From: Thermoplasmata archaeon
GTDB lineage: Archaea; Thermoplasmatota; Thermoplasmata; Thermoplasmatales; Thermoplasmataceae
DNA length: 64,000 nucleotides
NCBI GenBank assembly: GCA_021806235.1
Contig: JAJZXU010000017.1
Coordinates: 1 to 64,000 of the forward strand
Reading direction: 5' to 3'
Below, piece after piece: positions 41,273-51,977 of this stretch. Numbering within the stretch: the stretch's first letter is position 1; the number at the start of each line of letters is the position of its first letter. The notes under the pieces are model-generated. The model saw only the letters and a program-made list of their open reading frames with translations. It had not been told where the DNA came from and did no database searches. A program made the translations under genes and the position numbers.

Positions 41273-42868
41273 TTAAACATATCTTCTTCTTTCACTGATC
41301 TTTTTTACTGTATCCATTACATTATTATATTCACTGTAATTATTTTTATATGAATCTAAGAATGCAACCTGCATTTTTTTCCCATCCCTGTACAGGGCTT
41401 TCAGCGATTCAGTAAACAAAAAGATATCATCACCAATATCCTCCAATTCGGGCTCTAAACTCCCCATGCTGGGGTCTATCAAATATATTTTATTATCCTT
41501 TATTATTATATTATTGGGCGTTAAATCACCATGTGTTATTTTTAGGGAATGCATTTTGCCTATAATTTCACCTGTTTTTGATAATATATTATTATAATCA
41601 TTATTATTAATTAGATATTCATTTAATGTTATTCCATCTATATTTTCCATTATTAATTCCATCCCGTATCTGTTAAAATCATATACTACCGGAACATTGA
41701 ATCCATTTTCATATAACCTGTATAATATTAAAAATTCATTCTTCATTCTCATATACCGGATTTTTTTGTCCAGCTCCCCATTTCTATAATTTTTTATCAG
41801 CCTCTTTTTTACTATAACATTTCTACTGAAAAATTCTGATTTTTTTATTATTGATTCCGCACCCTTATTCCTGTTTATTTCATTGCCGCTTGATCTGATC
41901 CATGGAGCGTAAACCTCATCTATCCTATATTTCTGGTTAATTTTTGTGTCCATTATACCCATTCTTATGCCGGAGTTATACATTAATAAACCTGCCTGCG
42001 CAATCATGGCACCGTTATCCATGCAGTATTTTTTATCCGTTAAATATGCTTTATACCCTGCGTTTTCAGCCATTAACGATACCATAGACCTTAATCGATC
42101 ATTTCTTGCAACACCACCTGCCAGTAATATTTCATCCTTGTTTGTGTAATATAATGCCCTTTCCAGTACCTCTATCACCATGGAAAATGATACCTCCTGT
42201 ATGCTGTAGCATATATCATTTATATCCTCCTTTTTTAAATAGCTTTTTGCAGCTGTATATATACCTGAAAATGATGTATCCATCCCCCTTACTGAATATG
42301 GTAAATCCAGTAATTTATGACCTTTTAATGCCATTTTCTCTATTACAGGGCCACCAGGAAATGGTATATCTGAATCCCTTGCAAATTTATCTAACAGATT
42401 ACCTAAACCAATATCCATTGTTTCTCCTAAAACAATATATCTATCGATCTCATGTGCTATTATCTGCGTATTCCCGCCTGAAATGTATAACATAACCGGG
42501 TCTCTGGCACCGGATAGTTTCCTTCCAATTTCTATATGCCCTAACGGGTGGTTAACACCTGTTATAGGTATATTATATTTAATTGAAAATGCCCTTGCTG
42601 CAGTGGCAACAACCCTCAGGCATGGTCCCAGTCCCGGACCCATAGAAAAGGCAACCAGATCAATATTTTCCGGCTGTACATCTGCATTTTCAAATGCATT
42701 TTTGATTACATCTATTATTTTATCTGCATGGTGTATTGCTGCCTCCCTGGGATGTATACCACCTGTTTCCGGTATATATGTTGAGGATGAATTTGATAAT
42801 ATTGATTTTTCATCTACTATCCCGGCACTTACTGTATGCGCTGTACCTTCCATACCTAATACTAACAT
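41273..42868 (-). CDS. Kae1-Bud32 fusion: tRNA N6-threonylcarbamoyladenosine protein / KEOPS kinase
   Basis: [37 protein letters not shown]-terminal kinase [24 protein letters not shown]. Confidence 0.95.
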   Translation of the reverse strand: MLVLGMEGTAHTVSAGIVDEKSILSNSSSTYIPETGGIHPREAAIHHADKIIDVIKNAFENADVQPENIDLVAFSMGPGLGPCLRVVATAARAFSIKYNIPITGVNHPLGHIEIGRKLSGARDPVMLYISGGNTQIIAHEIDRYIVLGETMDIGLGNLLDKFARDSDIPFPGGPVIEKMALKGHKLLDLPYSVRGMDTSFSGIYTAAKSYLKKEDINDICYSIQEVSFSMVIEVLERALYYTNKDEILLAGGVARNDRLRSMVSLMAENAGYKAYLTDKKYCMDNGAMIAQAGLLMYNSGIRMGIMDTKINQKYRIDEVYAPWIRSSGNEINRNKGAESIIKKSEFFSRNVIVKKRLIKNYRNGELDKKIRYMRMKNEFLILYRLYENGFNVPVVYDFNRYGMELIMENIDGITLNEYLINNNDYNNILSKTGEIIGKMHSLKITHGDLTPNNIIIKDNKIYLIDPSMGSLEPELEDIGDDIFLFTESLKALYRDGKKMQVAFLDSYKNNYSEYNNVMDTVKKISERRRYV

Positions 42869-42954
42869 AAAACTATATTATTATTTGATATTTTAACCTG
42901 TAATAAATCCTAAAAAAAATATTATATAAAATTTAATAAATAAAAGTTATTATT

Positions 42955-43227
42955 TTAACTCTTGTATTTTATTTTTGATGAAGCACGGAACACAAACTTT
43001 TCCTTTGCTGGAACCTTTATTTCAGCTCTTGTCTGTGGGTTTCTTGCTGTTCTTGCACTCTGTTTCTTTCTTTCGAAAATTCCAAAACCAGCTAAGTTTA
43101 TTTTTGATCCTTTGTCTACTTCCGAAACGGTTTCGTTCAGGAACTCTGTTATAACGTCTGCGGCTTTCTTCTGTGTTATTCCGGCTTTCTTGGCTACTGT
43201 TTTTGATAATTCGCTTATTCCAACCAT
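42955..43227 (-). CDS. HU-family histone-like DNA-binding protein HTa
   Basis: VGISELSKTVAKKAGITQKKAADVI…GSKINLAGFGIFERKKQSARTARNPQTRAEIKVPAKEKFVF. Confidence 0.96.
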   Translation of the reverse strand: MVGISELSKTVAKKAGITQKKAADVITEFLNETVSEVDKGSKINLAGFGIFERKKQSARTARNPQTRAEIKVPAKEKFVFRASSKIKYKS

Positions 43228-43403
43228 TTTTTCACCAATACCATAATATATACAGATGTATTAAAATCTTTCGGTTTTATTACCAATAAATCATTGATTT
43301 TACGAATTTATCCTATATTTAAAAAATTTAATAAAAAAAATTAGATAATTAATGATGGAAAAACGCTTAATAAAAATTATATATATTATAAATATAACCG
43401 GTT

Positions 43404-44225
43404 ATGAGATTAATAGAGAATTGGTTTTCAGAGAGATATTCAGATAATTTACAGCTATCATTCAGGGTAAAGGATCAGTTATTATCAATTAAAACTGACT
43501 ACCAGAGAATAGATTTATTTGATACCTATGATTTTGGAAAACTTTTATCAATAGATGGCACTGTTCAGCTGACAGAGAAGGATGAATACGTATATCATGA
43601 AATGATAACAATGATTCCATACTATTTTAATAAAAAACCAAAAAATGCATTGATTATTGGAGGAGGTGATGGTGGGGCTGCAAAGAGATTGCTGAAACTT
43701 AATTTTGAAAATATTGTAAATGCTGAAATAGACCAGAATGTTGTTGAGGTTTCAAAAAAATACTTTCCGGAAATAGCATCCTCATTTAATGATAAAAGGG
43801 TGAAATTAATTATCGGTGATGGCATAAAATATGTTAAAAATAGCAGTGAGAAATTTGACAGAATAATAATAGATTCTACAGATCCGGTTGGACCGGCAGA
43901 GGGATTATTTTCAGAAGAATTTTACAGGGACATTAAAAACCACCTAACTGATGATGGAATTGTGGTAACCCAGTCAGGTTCACCCTATTACCAGGAGGGG
44001 GCATTATCACTGGCATATAAGGGTCTTTCAGAGGTATTCAGTAACGTAAAAACGTATTTAGCGTTCATACCAACATATCCCAGTGGACTGTGGTCATTTA
44101 CAATGGCATCCAAAAGTGAATTCACAGTAAGGGATGAAAACGTAATTAATGGCATATATTTTAATAGGGATGTTTTAACCGGATCGTTTTATCTGCCTGA
44201 GTTTGTTAAAAAGATAATATATTAA
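43404..44225 (+). CDS. speE: Spermidine synthase-family aminopropyltransferase
   Basis: [21 protein letters not shown]…[17 protein letters not shown]…[21 protein letters not shown]. Confidence 0.93.
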   Translation: MRLIENWFSERYSDNLQLSFRVKDQLLSIKTDYQRIDLFDTYDFGKLLSIDGTVQLTEKDEYVYHEMITMIPYYFNKKPKNALIIGGGDGGAAKRLLKLNFENIVNAEIDQNVVEVSKKYFPEIASSFNDKRVKLIIGDGIKYVKNSSEKFDRIIIDSTDPVGPAEGLFSEEFYRDIKNHLTDDGIVVTQSGSPYYQEGALSLAYKGLSEVFSNVKTYLAFIPTYPSGLWSFTMASKSEFTVRDENVINGIYFNRDVLTGSFYLPEFVKKIIY

Positions 44226-44591
44226 TTATCTTTTTATGCCCCATTTATGCTTTGCACTTTTTAGATTATCCTTATATTTTTCTCCGAATTTTTTTGATAT
44301 TCTTTCTAAATCGGGTAAATTTTCTAAAAATGTTTTTTTGCTTGTGCTATTCATCATGTCCTTAAATTTTTTAATATCGTTAACGTTGACTATAGCCATA
44401 TATACGAAATATATAAAAACTATAAAAGAAACTATTAACACCCAGTACTGCCATCTTCCTATTCTATTCAAACTTATATGTGCTATTATAACTGCATTTA
44501 CAAAAACCAAATCATTCATTGCTATTACAAGGAAAAATAGCGAGATTATGCTTATTAAAATATATATGATGTATAATTTATCTTTTCCCAT
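44226..44591 (-). CDS. Membrane protein, unknown
   Basis: Three TM segments. Confidence 0.6.
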   Translation of the reverse strand: MGKDKLYIIYILISIISLFFLVIAMNDLVFVNAVIIAHISLNRIGRWQYWVLIVSFIVFIYFVYMAIVNVNDIKKFKDMMNSTSKKTFLENLPDLERISKKFGEKYKDNLKSAKHKWGIKR

Positions 44592-44625
44592 AAAAATGAT
44601 ATATGAAATATGGTTTTAAATTTTA

Positions 44626-44919
44626 TTATTTTAACTTTGAAAAAAGTTTCTTTCTTTCCTTTGAATTATAACCTGTTATTTCTTCCAGTAAATCATTAAA
44701 TTTTTTGATTGTTTCAGCTGGATTGGCATATTCCGTGTCTGTCTCTGTTTCTGCACATAATTTTTTACCATCAGTCCATAATTCAAGTTTTTTTAATCCC
44801 GGGTATGATGATATGATATGGTCATTTAAAACCTTATACTCACCAAATTCCGATTTTACAATATCTATAATGTAATCATTACTAATTTTTATTGTTTTTC
44901 TCACAGGGTATTCTCTCAT
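44626..44919 (-). CDS. Conserved hypothetical protein (97 aa)
   Basis: ORF, operon-like with 44928-45941. Confidence 0.6.
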   Translation of the reverse strand: MREYPVRKTIKISNDYIIDIVKSEFGEYKVLNDHIISSYPGLKKLELWTDGKKLCAETETDTEYANPAETIKKFNDLLEEITGYNSKERKKLFSKLK

Positions 44920-44927
44920 AATTTCAC

Positions 44928-45941
44928 CTATATTTTTTTTGCAAATTTTTTCTGGTATTTTTTTGATAATGCGCGCCAGTACATTAATTCCATATACTGT
45001 GCATCATGTTCCAGTAATGGGGACATGGATATTATGGTCATATCATTTTCCATGTTTGCAATAACCTCGGATAATGTTTCAAATTTTAAATCACCATGTT
45101 TTATTGCCGTAATTTTTAGTTCGTTGCCATTGCTGTAATCTACTCCACCGAATTCTGTATATAGATCATCCTTGGCATATTTTGAAAATGCAGATATAGC
45201 ATCTTCAAAGTTTTTTGTTTCAATTAAAGACCCGTTGTTTGATGAATGTAAATGCGGAAAATTTAGTATTGGCTCAATATCCGGTATTCTACCAGCCAGA
45301 TAGAATAAATCCTTCTGCGTGCCAAACAGGTCTTTCTTGCCCGATGCTTCCACGCCTATATATGGATATCCTTTCTCGTGTGGGAATTCCTTTGCTATTT
45401 CGGTATATGCTTTAAGTGCTTTTCTTGTGCTATCTGTCTTTTTCTTGCAATAGAAACCTGTATGTGTTACAATTCTTTTTGCACCCATGGCTTTTCCTAT
45501 TAGTAGTGACCATCTAATATGGTTCAGAGACCTTTCTGCCATTTCTCCACCATTTAATAAATCCATATAATACGGTGCATGCATTGTTATATTTATATCA
45601 AGCTCCTCTGCAATTTTTTTACCGTCATTTAAATCATTATAATTTTTTGCCATGTTCCAGAACAGTTCCTGGACTATGTCATCCTCCTCTATCTTTTTAT
45701 CCGTACCAATACTCTGGTAATTGCCATTATCATCCGGCCTTAAAATATCAACTATTATAGAATCCTCAACCTCACGCGGGTACATATCCACATATTCTAT
45801 AGCCGGATTTTCACTTACATTTACCCTTAAAAGCTGGACTTCAAGTGCATTAAGACCGAGATTTGCAACATCCTCAATAGAATCTATATATGTTCTCCCC
45901 TTGCTTGTGAGGGGTATGCCTGCTACTCCAAATCTAATCAT
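44928..45941 (-). CDS. AP endonuclease/xylose isomerase-like TIM-barrel protein (endonuclease IV-like)
   Basis: MIRFGVAGIPLTSKGRTYIDSIEDVANLGLNALEVQLLRVNV; NITMHAPYYMDLL; RIVTHTGFY. Confidence 0.75.
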   Translation of the reverse strand: MIRFGVAGIPLTSKGRTYIDSIEDVANLGLNALEVQLLRVNVSENPAIEYVDMYPREVEDSIIVDILRPDDNGNYQSIGTDKKIEEDDIVQELFWNMAKNYNDLNDGKKIAEELDINITMHAPYYMDLLNGGEMAERSLNHIRWSLLIGKAMGAKRIVTHTGFYCKKKTDSTRKALKAYTEIAKEFPHEKGYPYIGVEASGKKDLFGTQKDLFYLAGRIPDIEPILNFPHLHSSNNGSLIETKNFEDAISAFSKYAKDDLYTEFGGVDYSNGNELKITAIKHGDLKFETLSEVIANMENDMTIISMSPLLEHDAQYMELMYWRALSKKYQKKFAKKI

Positions 45942-46062
45942 TCATTCTAATAATGGTTATACATTATTTTATTTTTTCTATCAACCAAATTTCGGGCATA
46001 AAAATAATAAAATATTATAATACTGACTGTTGGTTACAGAAATGTGCTTCCATATCACCGGA

Positions 46063-46359
46063 TTAAACTATATATGTCGTTTTATCCCTATCACTATTTT
46101 TATCTTTTGCAATTAGATTTGCCTCATCAAAATCAATATATGCAATTGAACTGATAGGTATTAACCTTAATTTATTTTTATTGCCATCATTTATCCTAAA
46201 AACCAGTGAGCCCTCTTCACCAAGTATTGCGTAGCCAATATATTCGCCCTCTGTTGTCATTGGTTTTCCGTCCCCATTTCCTGAAACAACTGTATATTTA
46301 GCTCCCTTTTTAATTTCTATCATGTCCATGCCATTATATCGCAGTTTTGTATATAACAT
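46063..46359 (-). CDS. Conserved hypothetical protein (98 aa)
   Basis: ORF; small beta-rich protein. Confidence 0.5.
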   Translation of the reverse strand: MLYTKLRYNGMDMIEIKKGAKYTVVSGNGDGKPMTTEGEYIGYAILGEEGSLVFRINDGNKNKLRLIPISSIAYIDFDEANLIAKDKNSDRDKTTYIV

Positions 46360-46541
46360 TAATTATAACCGGCACTCTGAAAATAGAAACCGGTATAAAA
46401 TTTTTAAATTTTAATCCTGTTAACTGGAATTACTATTTAGCAGGAGAACTATGGGGGTTTCCACCAGTGGATATGATGGTTCACACTATTATAGATCATA
46501 TAAAATGAATTATTTTTAATATTAAATTATGATAACCTTAT

Positions 46542-47216
46542 ATGAAAATGCCAGATATATTCATATCCATTTATTTCAGGAATTTTAACGAAATGAAAAA
46601 TGCATTCGATAAAAATATTTTATCATTTCAAAATAAGTATGAAATCAGATATGATCTGTTCAGTGATAAAAGCGGGGAAAATTTAATAAAAATATTAAAT
46701 TTCTTAAATGAAAATAATGTATTGTATATATTCACATTCAGGTCAGATGATAATAATGAATTAATGGATATATACAGCATTGCAGTAAAAAACAATGCAC
46801 CGGTAATAGATATAGATATAAACTCATTTAATTATGATAGAAGTATTTTTAAAAACTCAAGGTTAATGATATCATATCACGGAAATAATGATGACGATAT
46901 TATAAAAATTCTTAATAGAATTACTGAAATAAAGCCTGATATATATAAGATAGCCCTAACATATACCAGCAATGAGAAATTTATCAGCGATTTAAATGAA
47001 GTATATAAATTTAAATCCATTCATAAAATAAATATGGCATTCGTTCCAATGGGTGAAAATAATAGCTTTTTAAGAGTTGTTTCCGGTGGCCTTGTTTCTG
47101 ATATATTATATGCAAAATATATTAAAAATACAGCTCCTGGACAGTTATCCATGGAAGATTATGATAACATATTTAAAATCTTTACAGTGCCCGGGGATAG
47201 AAAGTCTGAGAAATAG
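46542..47216 (+). CDS. aroD: Type I 3-dehydroquinate dehydratase-like
   Basis: YEIRYDLFSDKSGEN…IYKIALTYTS…FVPMGENNSFLRVVSGG…NTAPGQLSMEDY. Confidence 0.75.
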   Translation: MKMPDIFISIYFRNFNEMKNAFDKNILSFQNKYEIRYDLFSDKSGENLIKILNFLNENNVLYIFTFRSDDNNELMDIYSIAVKNNAPVIDIDINSFNYDRSIFKNSRLMISYHGNNDDDIIKILNRITEIKPDIYKIALTYTSNEKFISDLNEVYKFKSIHKINMAFVPMGENNSFLRVVSGGLVSDILYAKYIKNTAPGQLSMEDYDNIFKIFTVPGDRKSEK

Positions 47217-47274
47217 CTTGTAGCATAGATATAAACAGCGGGTGATAATAAATTTATTGAACCACATACCTATA

Positions 47275-47901
47275 TCACAGAAATATCCTCATTATACCGG
47301 TAGTTATAAGTTCAATAGCTATTGCGGTAAGTAATAATCCCATTATTCTTGATATTACCATAGATCCAGTTTTACCGAGTTTTGCAAATATTTTTATTGA
47401 ATACTTTAGCAGGAAAAATGAAAGTGCGAGTATTACAATAGCGGCGGCAACAACTATAAGCCTGGATATAACCGTTATGTTTGTACTATTAAAATAAATA
47501 ATAGCCGTTGTTATTGCTCCAGGCCCGACGAGTAATGGTGTTCCTATGGGTGCTATTGCAATGGCCTCCCTTTCAGCCGAATCCTGTTGCTCTGCGGGAG
47601 TAATTTTAGTATTTGATGTTTTCCCCTGAAGCATGTCGAAACCGACCTTAAATAATAATGCACCACCGGCAATTTCAAAATCATATATGCTTATACCAAG
47701 CACATCAAATATGTAAACCCCAAGAAACATAAATCCAAAAAGCATACCTGAAGCCATGTATATACTTTTTCTTATAACATCCTTTCTTTCTTTTAAACTG
47801 TAACCATCCGTTAATGATATCAGAATTGGTACTGCACCTATTGGATTTATTATTGCGAATAGTGCTGCAAGAACAGTTACAAATAAAATTACAAGGCTCA
47901 T
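47275..47901 (-). CDS. MarC-family integral membrane protein
   Basis: FAIINPIGAVPILISLTDGYSLKERK…GTPLLVGPGAITTAIIYF. Confidence 0.9.
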   Translation of the reverse strand: MSLVILFVTVLAALFAIINPIGAVPILISLTDGYSLKERKDVIRKSIYMASGMLFGFMFLGVYIFDVLGISIYDFEIAGGALLFKVGFDMLQGKTSNTKITPAEQQDSAEREAIAIAPIGTPLLVGPGAITTAIIYFNSTNITVISRLIVVAAAIVILALSFFLLKYSIKIFAKLGKTGSMVISRIMGLLLTAIAIELITTGIMRIFL

Positions 47902-47955
47902 TTAAATCAGTATAAATAACCATTATATTAACTTTTAAAAAAACAATAAAAATAT

Positions 47956-49437
47956 TTATTTATATGACCTGTCATCATTATAATTGTAATAGTTATAGTA
48001 CTCCCCCTTCTGTGATCCTGTTGATTCCTCACCCAGAGCATTGTGCATGCTGCCGTAATACTTCTTTATTTTTTCCTCTACAGGTACATATAATTCCAGT
48101 GCTTCCTTGACATCGTCCTTTTCTATCAGTTTATGATTTTTTTCAATTGCCATATCACCTGATGCCCTTATTAAGCCACCCAATTCCCTCAATCTCAGTG
48201 TCAGTGCATTATTTTTATGATTTTCTCTTGCTTTCCGTTTTCCTTCTTCTATTATAAGGTCTGTTGAATCTATCGTCATATGTGGAATTTTACCATCCAT
48301 GTTTATTTCCTGGGCTATAAACTGTAAATATTTTAACCTATTCTCCCTGTTGTCAGGCATTGAATCCTCCATTAGAATTTCATAACCGTTACCAACTATT
48401 CTAGATCTTAATGGGCTCAGTATATACTGTAAATCCTCTATATTGCATGCAGCTACCAGAATAAAATCGGTGGGTACATCATCAATTTTAACACTTGCAC
48501 CTGCGCTCTGTGGATTTCTTCCAACTATGGGAAATTTTCTTTCCTGCATTGCAGTTAATATAAATCTCTGTAAATTACCCAAATGTGTTATTTCATCTAT
48601 GAATAACACGCCTTCATGTGCCATATGTATTGACCCGGAGACAACCCTTTCATACGGTAATGTACCTAACTGTGGATGACCACCATATGGGTCATGCCTT
48701 ACATCGCCAAGAAGCTCTGTTTCACTGGCCCCTGTTGCAAGAACAAATGGATTTCTATCGATAGGTACTATTATTTTACTTGGGCTCTTCTTTTCAAGTT
48801 TTCTTCTTCTTTCAAGCGTTCTTTCATCCAAAACTCTTATTTTATCCCCATATTTTTCATACACAATTATTTCTTCCCTGTCACCAATTTTTCTTGTCTG
48901 TGTTACCCTGTCATTATTGTTGTTTATTCCAAAAGTAACTCCTATTACGTTAAAAACATCGTTGAATGGCCCCTGACCATTATTAACAACCTTGCTGTTG
49001 TTACAGTTGGGGCATATGTTATCAGTGGGTGGTGAATAAAATCCACAGTGCTGGCATTTATAACCAAGACGCTCGGCAACATTCTGCGGTGCATCCTTTG
49101 CATCTATTATTTCACCCTCTATTGAATTCATTTCATGCTTCTCTTTTTCTATTTCATCCAGTGTTTTTACCTCGATAAACGGCCTTTCTGGATAGGATGG
49201 GTTGTGTACAACTCTTATTTCCTCTTTTGGCCTCTCAATGTAAAACGACATTGCCTGTGCAATCATGGATTTTCCAACTCCCGGAGGACCTACAAGTAAT
49301 AGGTTCCTTCTCTGCCTGGATGCAATAAGTGCCAATCTTACGGCTTCATTCTGGCCTATAACCCTGTCAAGTGGATTTGTTGGTATTTTAATATATGATG
49401 TATCCGGGTATCTATCCACATTTATATATGTTCCCAT
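47956..49437 (-). CDS. Lon/Mg-chelatase-like AAA+ ATPase without protease domain, with inserted zinc ribbon
   Basis: LLVGPPGVGKSMIAQAM; CQHCGFYSPPTDNICPNC; GVLFIDEITHLGNLQRFILTAMQERKFPIVG; no C-terminal Ser-Lys protease segment. Confidence 0.85.
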   Translation of the reverse strand: MGTYINVDRYPDTSYIKIPTNPLDRVIGQNEAVRLALIASRQRRNLLLVGPPGVGKSMIAQAMSFYIERPKEEIRVVHNPSYPERPFIEVKTLDEIEKEKHEMNSIEGEIIDAKDAPQNVAERLGYKCQHCGFYSPPTDNICPNCNNSKVVNNGQGPFNDVFNVIGVTFGINNNNDRVTQTRKIGDREEIIVYEKYGDKIRVLDERTLERRRKLEKKSPSKIIVPIDRNPFVLATGASETELLGDVRHDPYGGHPQLGTLPYERVVSGSIHMAHEGVLFIDEITHLGNLQRFILTAMQERKFPIVGRNPQSAGASVKIDDVPTDFILVAACNIEDLQYILSPLRSRIVGNGYEILMEDSMPDNRENRLKYLQFIAQEINMDGKIPHMTIDSTDLIIEEGKRKARENHKNNALTLRLRELGGLIRASGDMAIEKNHKLIEKDDVKEALELYVPVEEKIKKYYGSMHNALGEESTGSQKGEYYNYYNYNDDRSYK

Positions 49438-50747
49438 GTAACCACCCTTATATCATCAGGTTTTTTTGTTATATGGCCCATTTTCATGCCGTAGATGCTT
49501 TTTATTCCCATACTGTATGATATATCTATAAATCTCTGGGATATAACACCACCAGTTATTATTACCACTCCGTTTTTAATGTTCTGCATTAATTCAGCTG
49601 CATCAGAAATGGGATATCTGACTATAGGATTGGAATTTTCATCATATATCTCCATGGTCTTGGTTTCATACAGTTCATTTAATTTGTTTCTTATGAATCT
49701 CGGGTCATTTGTATCCTTCAATTCCTCAATGGTTGATACCTGTGCTTCATTTTTATTAACTATTTCCTTTTTTTCATTGTTTCTCACATTTTTTTTATCC
49801 TCGATATTTCTGCCCTCACTGTTATCAGTTTTTTTCGTATTTTCAATTTTCACGTTTTCATTGTTTCTACTGGCGGTTTTTTCAGAAAATTCCTTCAATT
49901 CCTCTATCATTCCATGTGATTCTAAATACTGCTCAACAGGCGTTTTATATTTCAGTGCTTTAACTATCTGTTTGTATGTAAGTTCCTCAACCTCTGTTCC
50001 TGGGGGGGCTCTTGCTATAAAATCAACATCCGCAACCTGCAGCATTTCCTTTATTATCAGTTCTCCACCGTGGTCTCCATCAACAAATAAGGTTACAGTC
50101 CTTGATTTTGATAAGTCTTTTACTGCTTTGGGTACGCTTGTTCCCTGAACTGCTATGGTATTTTTTATTCCGTATTTCAGTAAATTTAAAATATCATTTC
50201 TTCCCTCAACAACTATTATTGAATCCGATGTACTTACCATAGGCCCTGCGGGTAAATGGTCCTCACCGTATGATATTATCTCCTTTTTCTCCACATCTTC
50301 TCTCACGGACTGTATTATACTCTCACTGAGGCTTTTTCCATTATTCCCCATGTTCTTATATAATTCTTCCGCTCTCTGTATTACCTTATCTCTCTTGTTT
50401 ACTCTTACATCCTCTATGTTCTCTATCTCAACCTTAGCCTTGCATGGTCCTATTCTATCTATTGTTTCAAGTGCAGCAGCAAGTATAGAGCTTTCTACCT
50501 GATCAAGCCCGGAAGGTATCAGGGCAAAACCATCTGTCCTACCTTTCTTTGTATCAATTTCTACCTCTATCCTACCTATTTTACCACTTTTCTGTAAATC
50601 CCTTAAATCTAATTCATCACCAAGTAAGCCCTCGGTCTGGCCAAATATGGCACCTACAATATCGGGTTTTTCCACGACACCGTCGGTGATTATTTTGGCT
50701 TTGATAAGATATTTTGTTATATTTGGATCGACATTCATCATTATCAC
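49422..50747 (-). CDS. dnaG: Archaeal DnaG primase
   Basis: TOPRIM IIVVEGRNDILNLLKYGIKNTIAVQGT…VTLFVDGDHGGELI; GSxLLGDELDLRDLQKSGKIGRIEV-like start. Confidence 0.95.
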   Translation of the reverse strand: MIMMNVDPNITKYLIKAKIITDGVVEKPDIVGAIFGQTEGLLGDELDLRDLQKSGKIGRIEVEIDTKKGRTDGFALIPSGLDQVESSILAAALETIDRIGPCKAKVEIENIEDVRVNKRDKVIQRAEELYKNMGNNGKSLSESIIQSVREDVEKKEIISYGEDHLPAGPMVSTSDSIIVVEGRNDILNLLKYGIKNTIAVQGTSVPKAVKDLSKSRTVTLFVDGDHGGELIIKEMLQVADVDFIARAPPGTEVEELTYKQIVKALKYKTPVEQYLESHGMIEELKEFSEKTASRNNENVKIENTKKTDNSEGRNIEDKKNVRNNEKKEIVNKNEAQVSTIEELKDTNDPRFIRNKLNELYETKTMEIYDENSNPIVRYPISDAAELMQNIKNGVVIITGGVISQRFIDISYSMGIKSIYGMKMGHITKKPDDIRVVTWEHI

Positions 50748-51082
50748 CGTTACTTTTATTAATTATTTCATGATAACTTACATTATCATATAATGTTATG
50801 TTTAAAATGTATATAACCTATTCGTTGCAACATATTCTATGTTACATTATATGAATAATTTAATTACTATATGTTTTTATATCTAATTCGGCATGTGGAA
50901 AATCCTATTTAGCAGGATAGTAAACGAAAGCGATAGAAAACATTTATAACTCAGTGGTATTCCATCTATCCTGATACACACATAACACTGGAAAATTCCA
51001 GTATACTGCCACTGAAAATATGAGAAAAATAGAATAGTTTTCCAGTACTTATAGATGCCCTAAAAAATGTGGTTATTTTATA

Positions 51083-51976
51083 TCAGGAACTTCCATAAAT
51101 CCTGTTTAGTAGTTTCCTAACGGCAGGAACTATTTTACTGTTGCTGGTTAATAATGATTTTACTGATGGATCCACAGTTCTTAGATTTTTATCAAAGGGA
51201 ATCTGGTCAACTGTAAATGGTATGCTGGAATCGATTTCGTCTATAAGGCTATCAATATCCTCCTTATTGCCTGCAACCCTGTTAAAAACAAGGTGAATGT
51301 TTTTTATTCCAAGATCCCATGCCAGTGTTACTGCACTTGCTGCGACCTGTATAGAGTTAAAAGATACCTCACTGACCACTATTGCATGACCGAAACCTCT
51401 TGCTATGGCCCTTCCAAAATGCTCCACTCCAGCTTCAGTATCCATAAGAATCCGTTCATCATTTCTGATCGATATGTGCCTCACCACAGATTCCAAAAGA
51501 TCGTTCTCAGGGCACAGACATCCTATTCCCGATTTGTGTAATGTTCCCATCACAAGTATGCTGATTTTATCGTTGATACCTATTCCAAATCTTTCTACAA
51601 CGTCGCTTACATCAGGATTAAGTGAGAGAAATTCACCCCATCCAGATCCGGGCCTGGCACCGGTTTTCTCCTCGATATAATCTGCCTGAACATTTAGGGG
51701 CACGATTTTCGCTGCAACTTTTCTGTCAAGTCCAAGAGCATACGGCAGGTTCATCTGTGGATCAGCATCAACATCCAGAACTTTATGTTTCTCTGCAATA
51801 AGATATGAGAGAATTGCAGTTATAGTAGTCTTGCCAGTTCCACCCTTTCCAGTAATTACAATCCTGTTTTCTGGATTGTTAATACCGGCTGATTCAGCTC
51901 CCATTACCAGATCCTTGACCCTGCTATCTCTTTCTTCCTCACCAGAGAGTATAAATTCTGAACACATTTTTATCAC
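51083..51976 (-). CDS. cooC: CooC-type nickel-insertion P-loop ATPase
   Basis: VITGKGGTGKTTITAILSYL; GIGCLCPENDLLESVVRHI; LMDTEAGVEHFGRAIARG. Confidence 0.93.
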   Translation of the reverse strand: MIKMCSEFILSGEEERDSRVKDLVMGAESAGINNPENRIVITGKGGTGKTTITAILSYLIAEKHKVLDVDADPQMNLPYALGLDRKVAAKIVPLNVQADYIEEKTGARPGSGWGEFLSLNPDVSDVVERFGIGINDKISILVMGTLHKSGIGCLCPENDLLESVVRHISIRNDERILMDTEAGVEHFGRAIARGFGHAIVVSEVSFNSIQVAASAVTLAWDLGIKNIHLVFNRVAGNKEDIDSLIDEIDSSIPFTVDQIPFDKNLRTVDPSVKSLLTSNSKIVPAVRKLLNRIYGSS

Positions 51977-51977
51977 C

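Noticed and set aside
41273-42868. Kae1-Bud32 fusion as novel
   Set aside because: Well-known fusion in several archaea; annotated but not reported as a finding
42955-43227. Bacterial-type HU in an archaeon as novel
   Set aside because: HTa is a well-known Thermoplasmatales hallmark
49495-50502. 217-aa and 115-aa plus-strand ORFs
   Set aside because: Antisense to dnaG with low-complexity Ser/Phe-rich sequence
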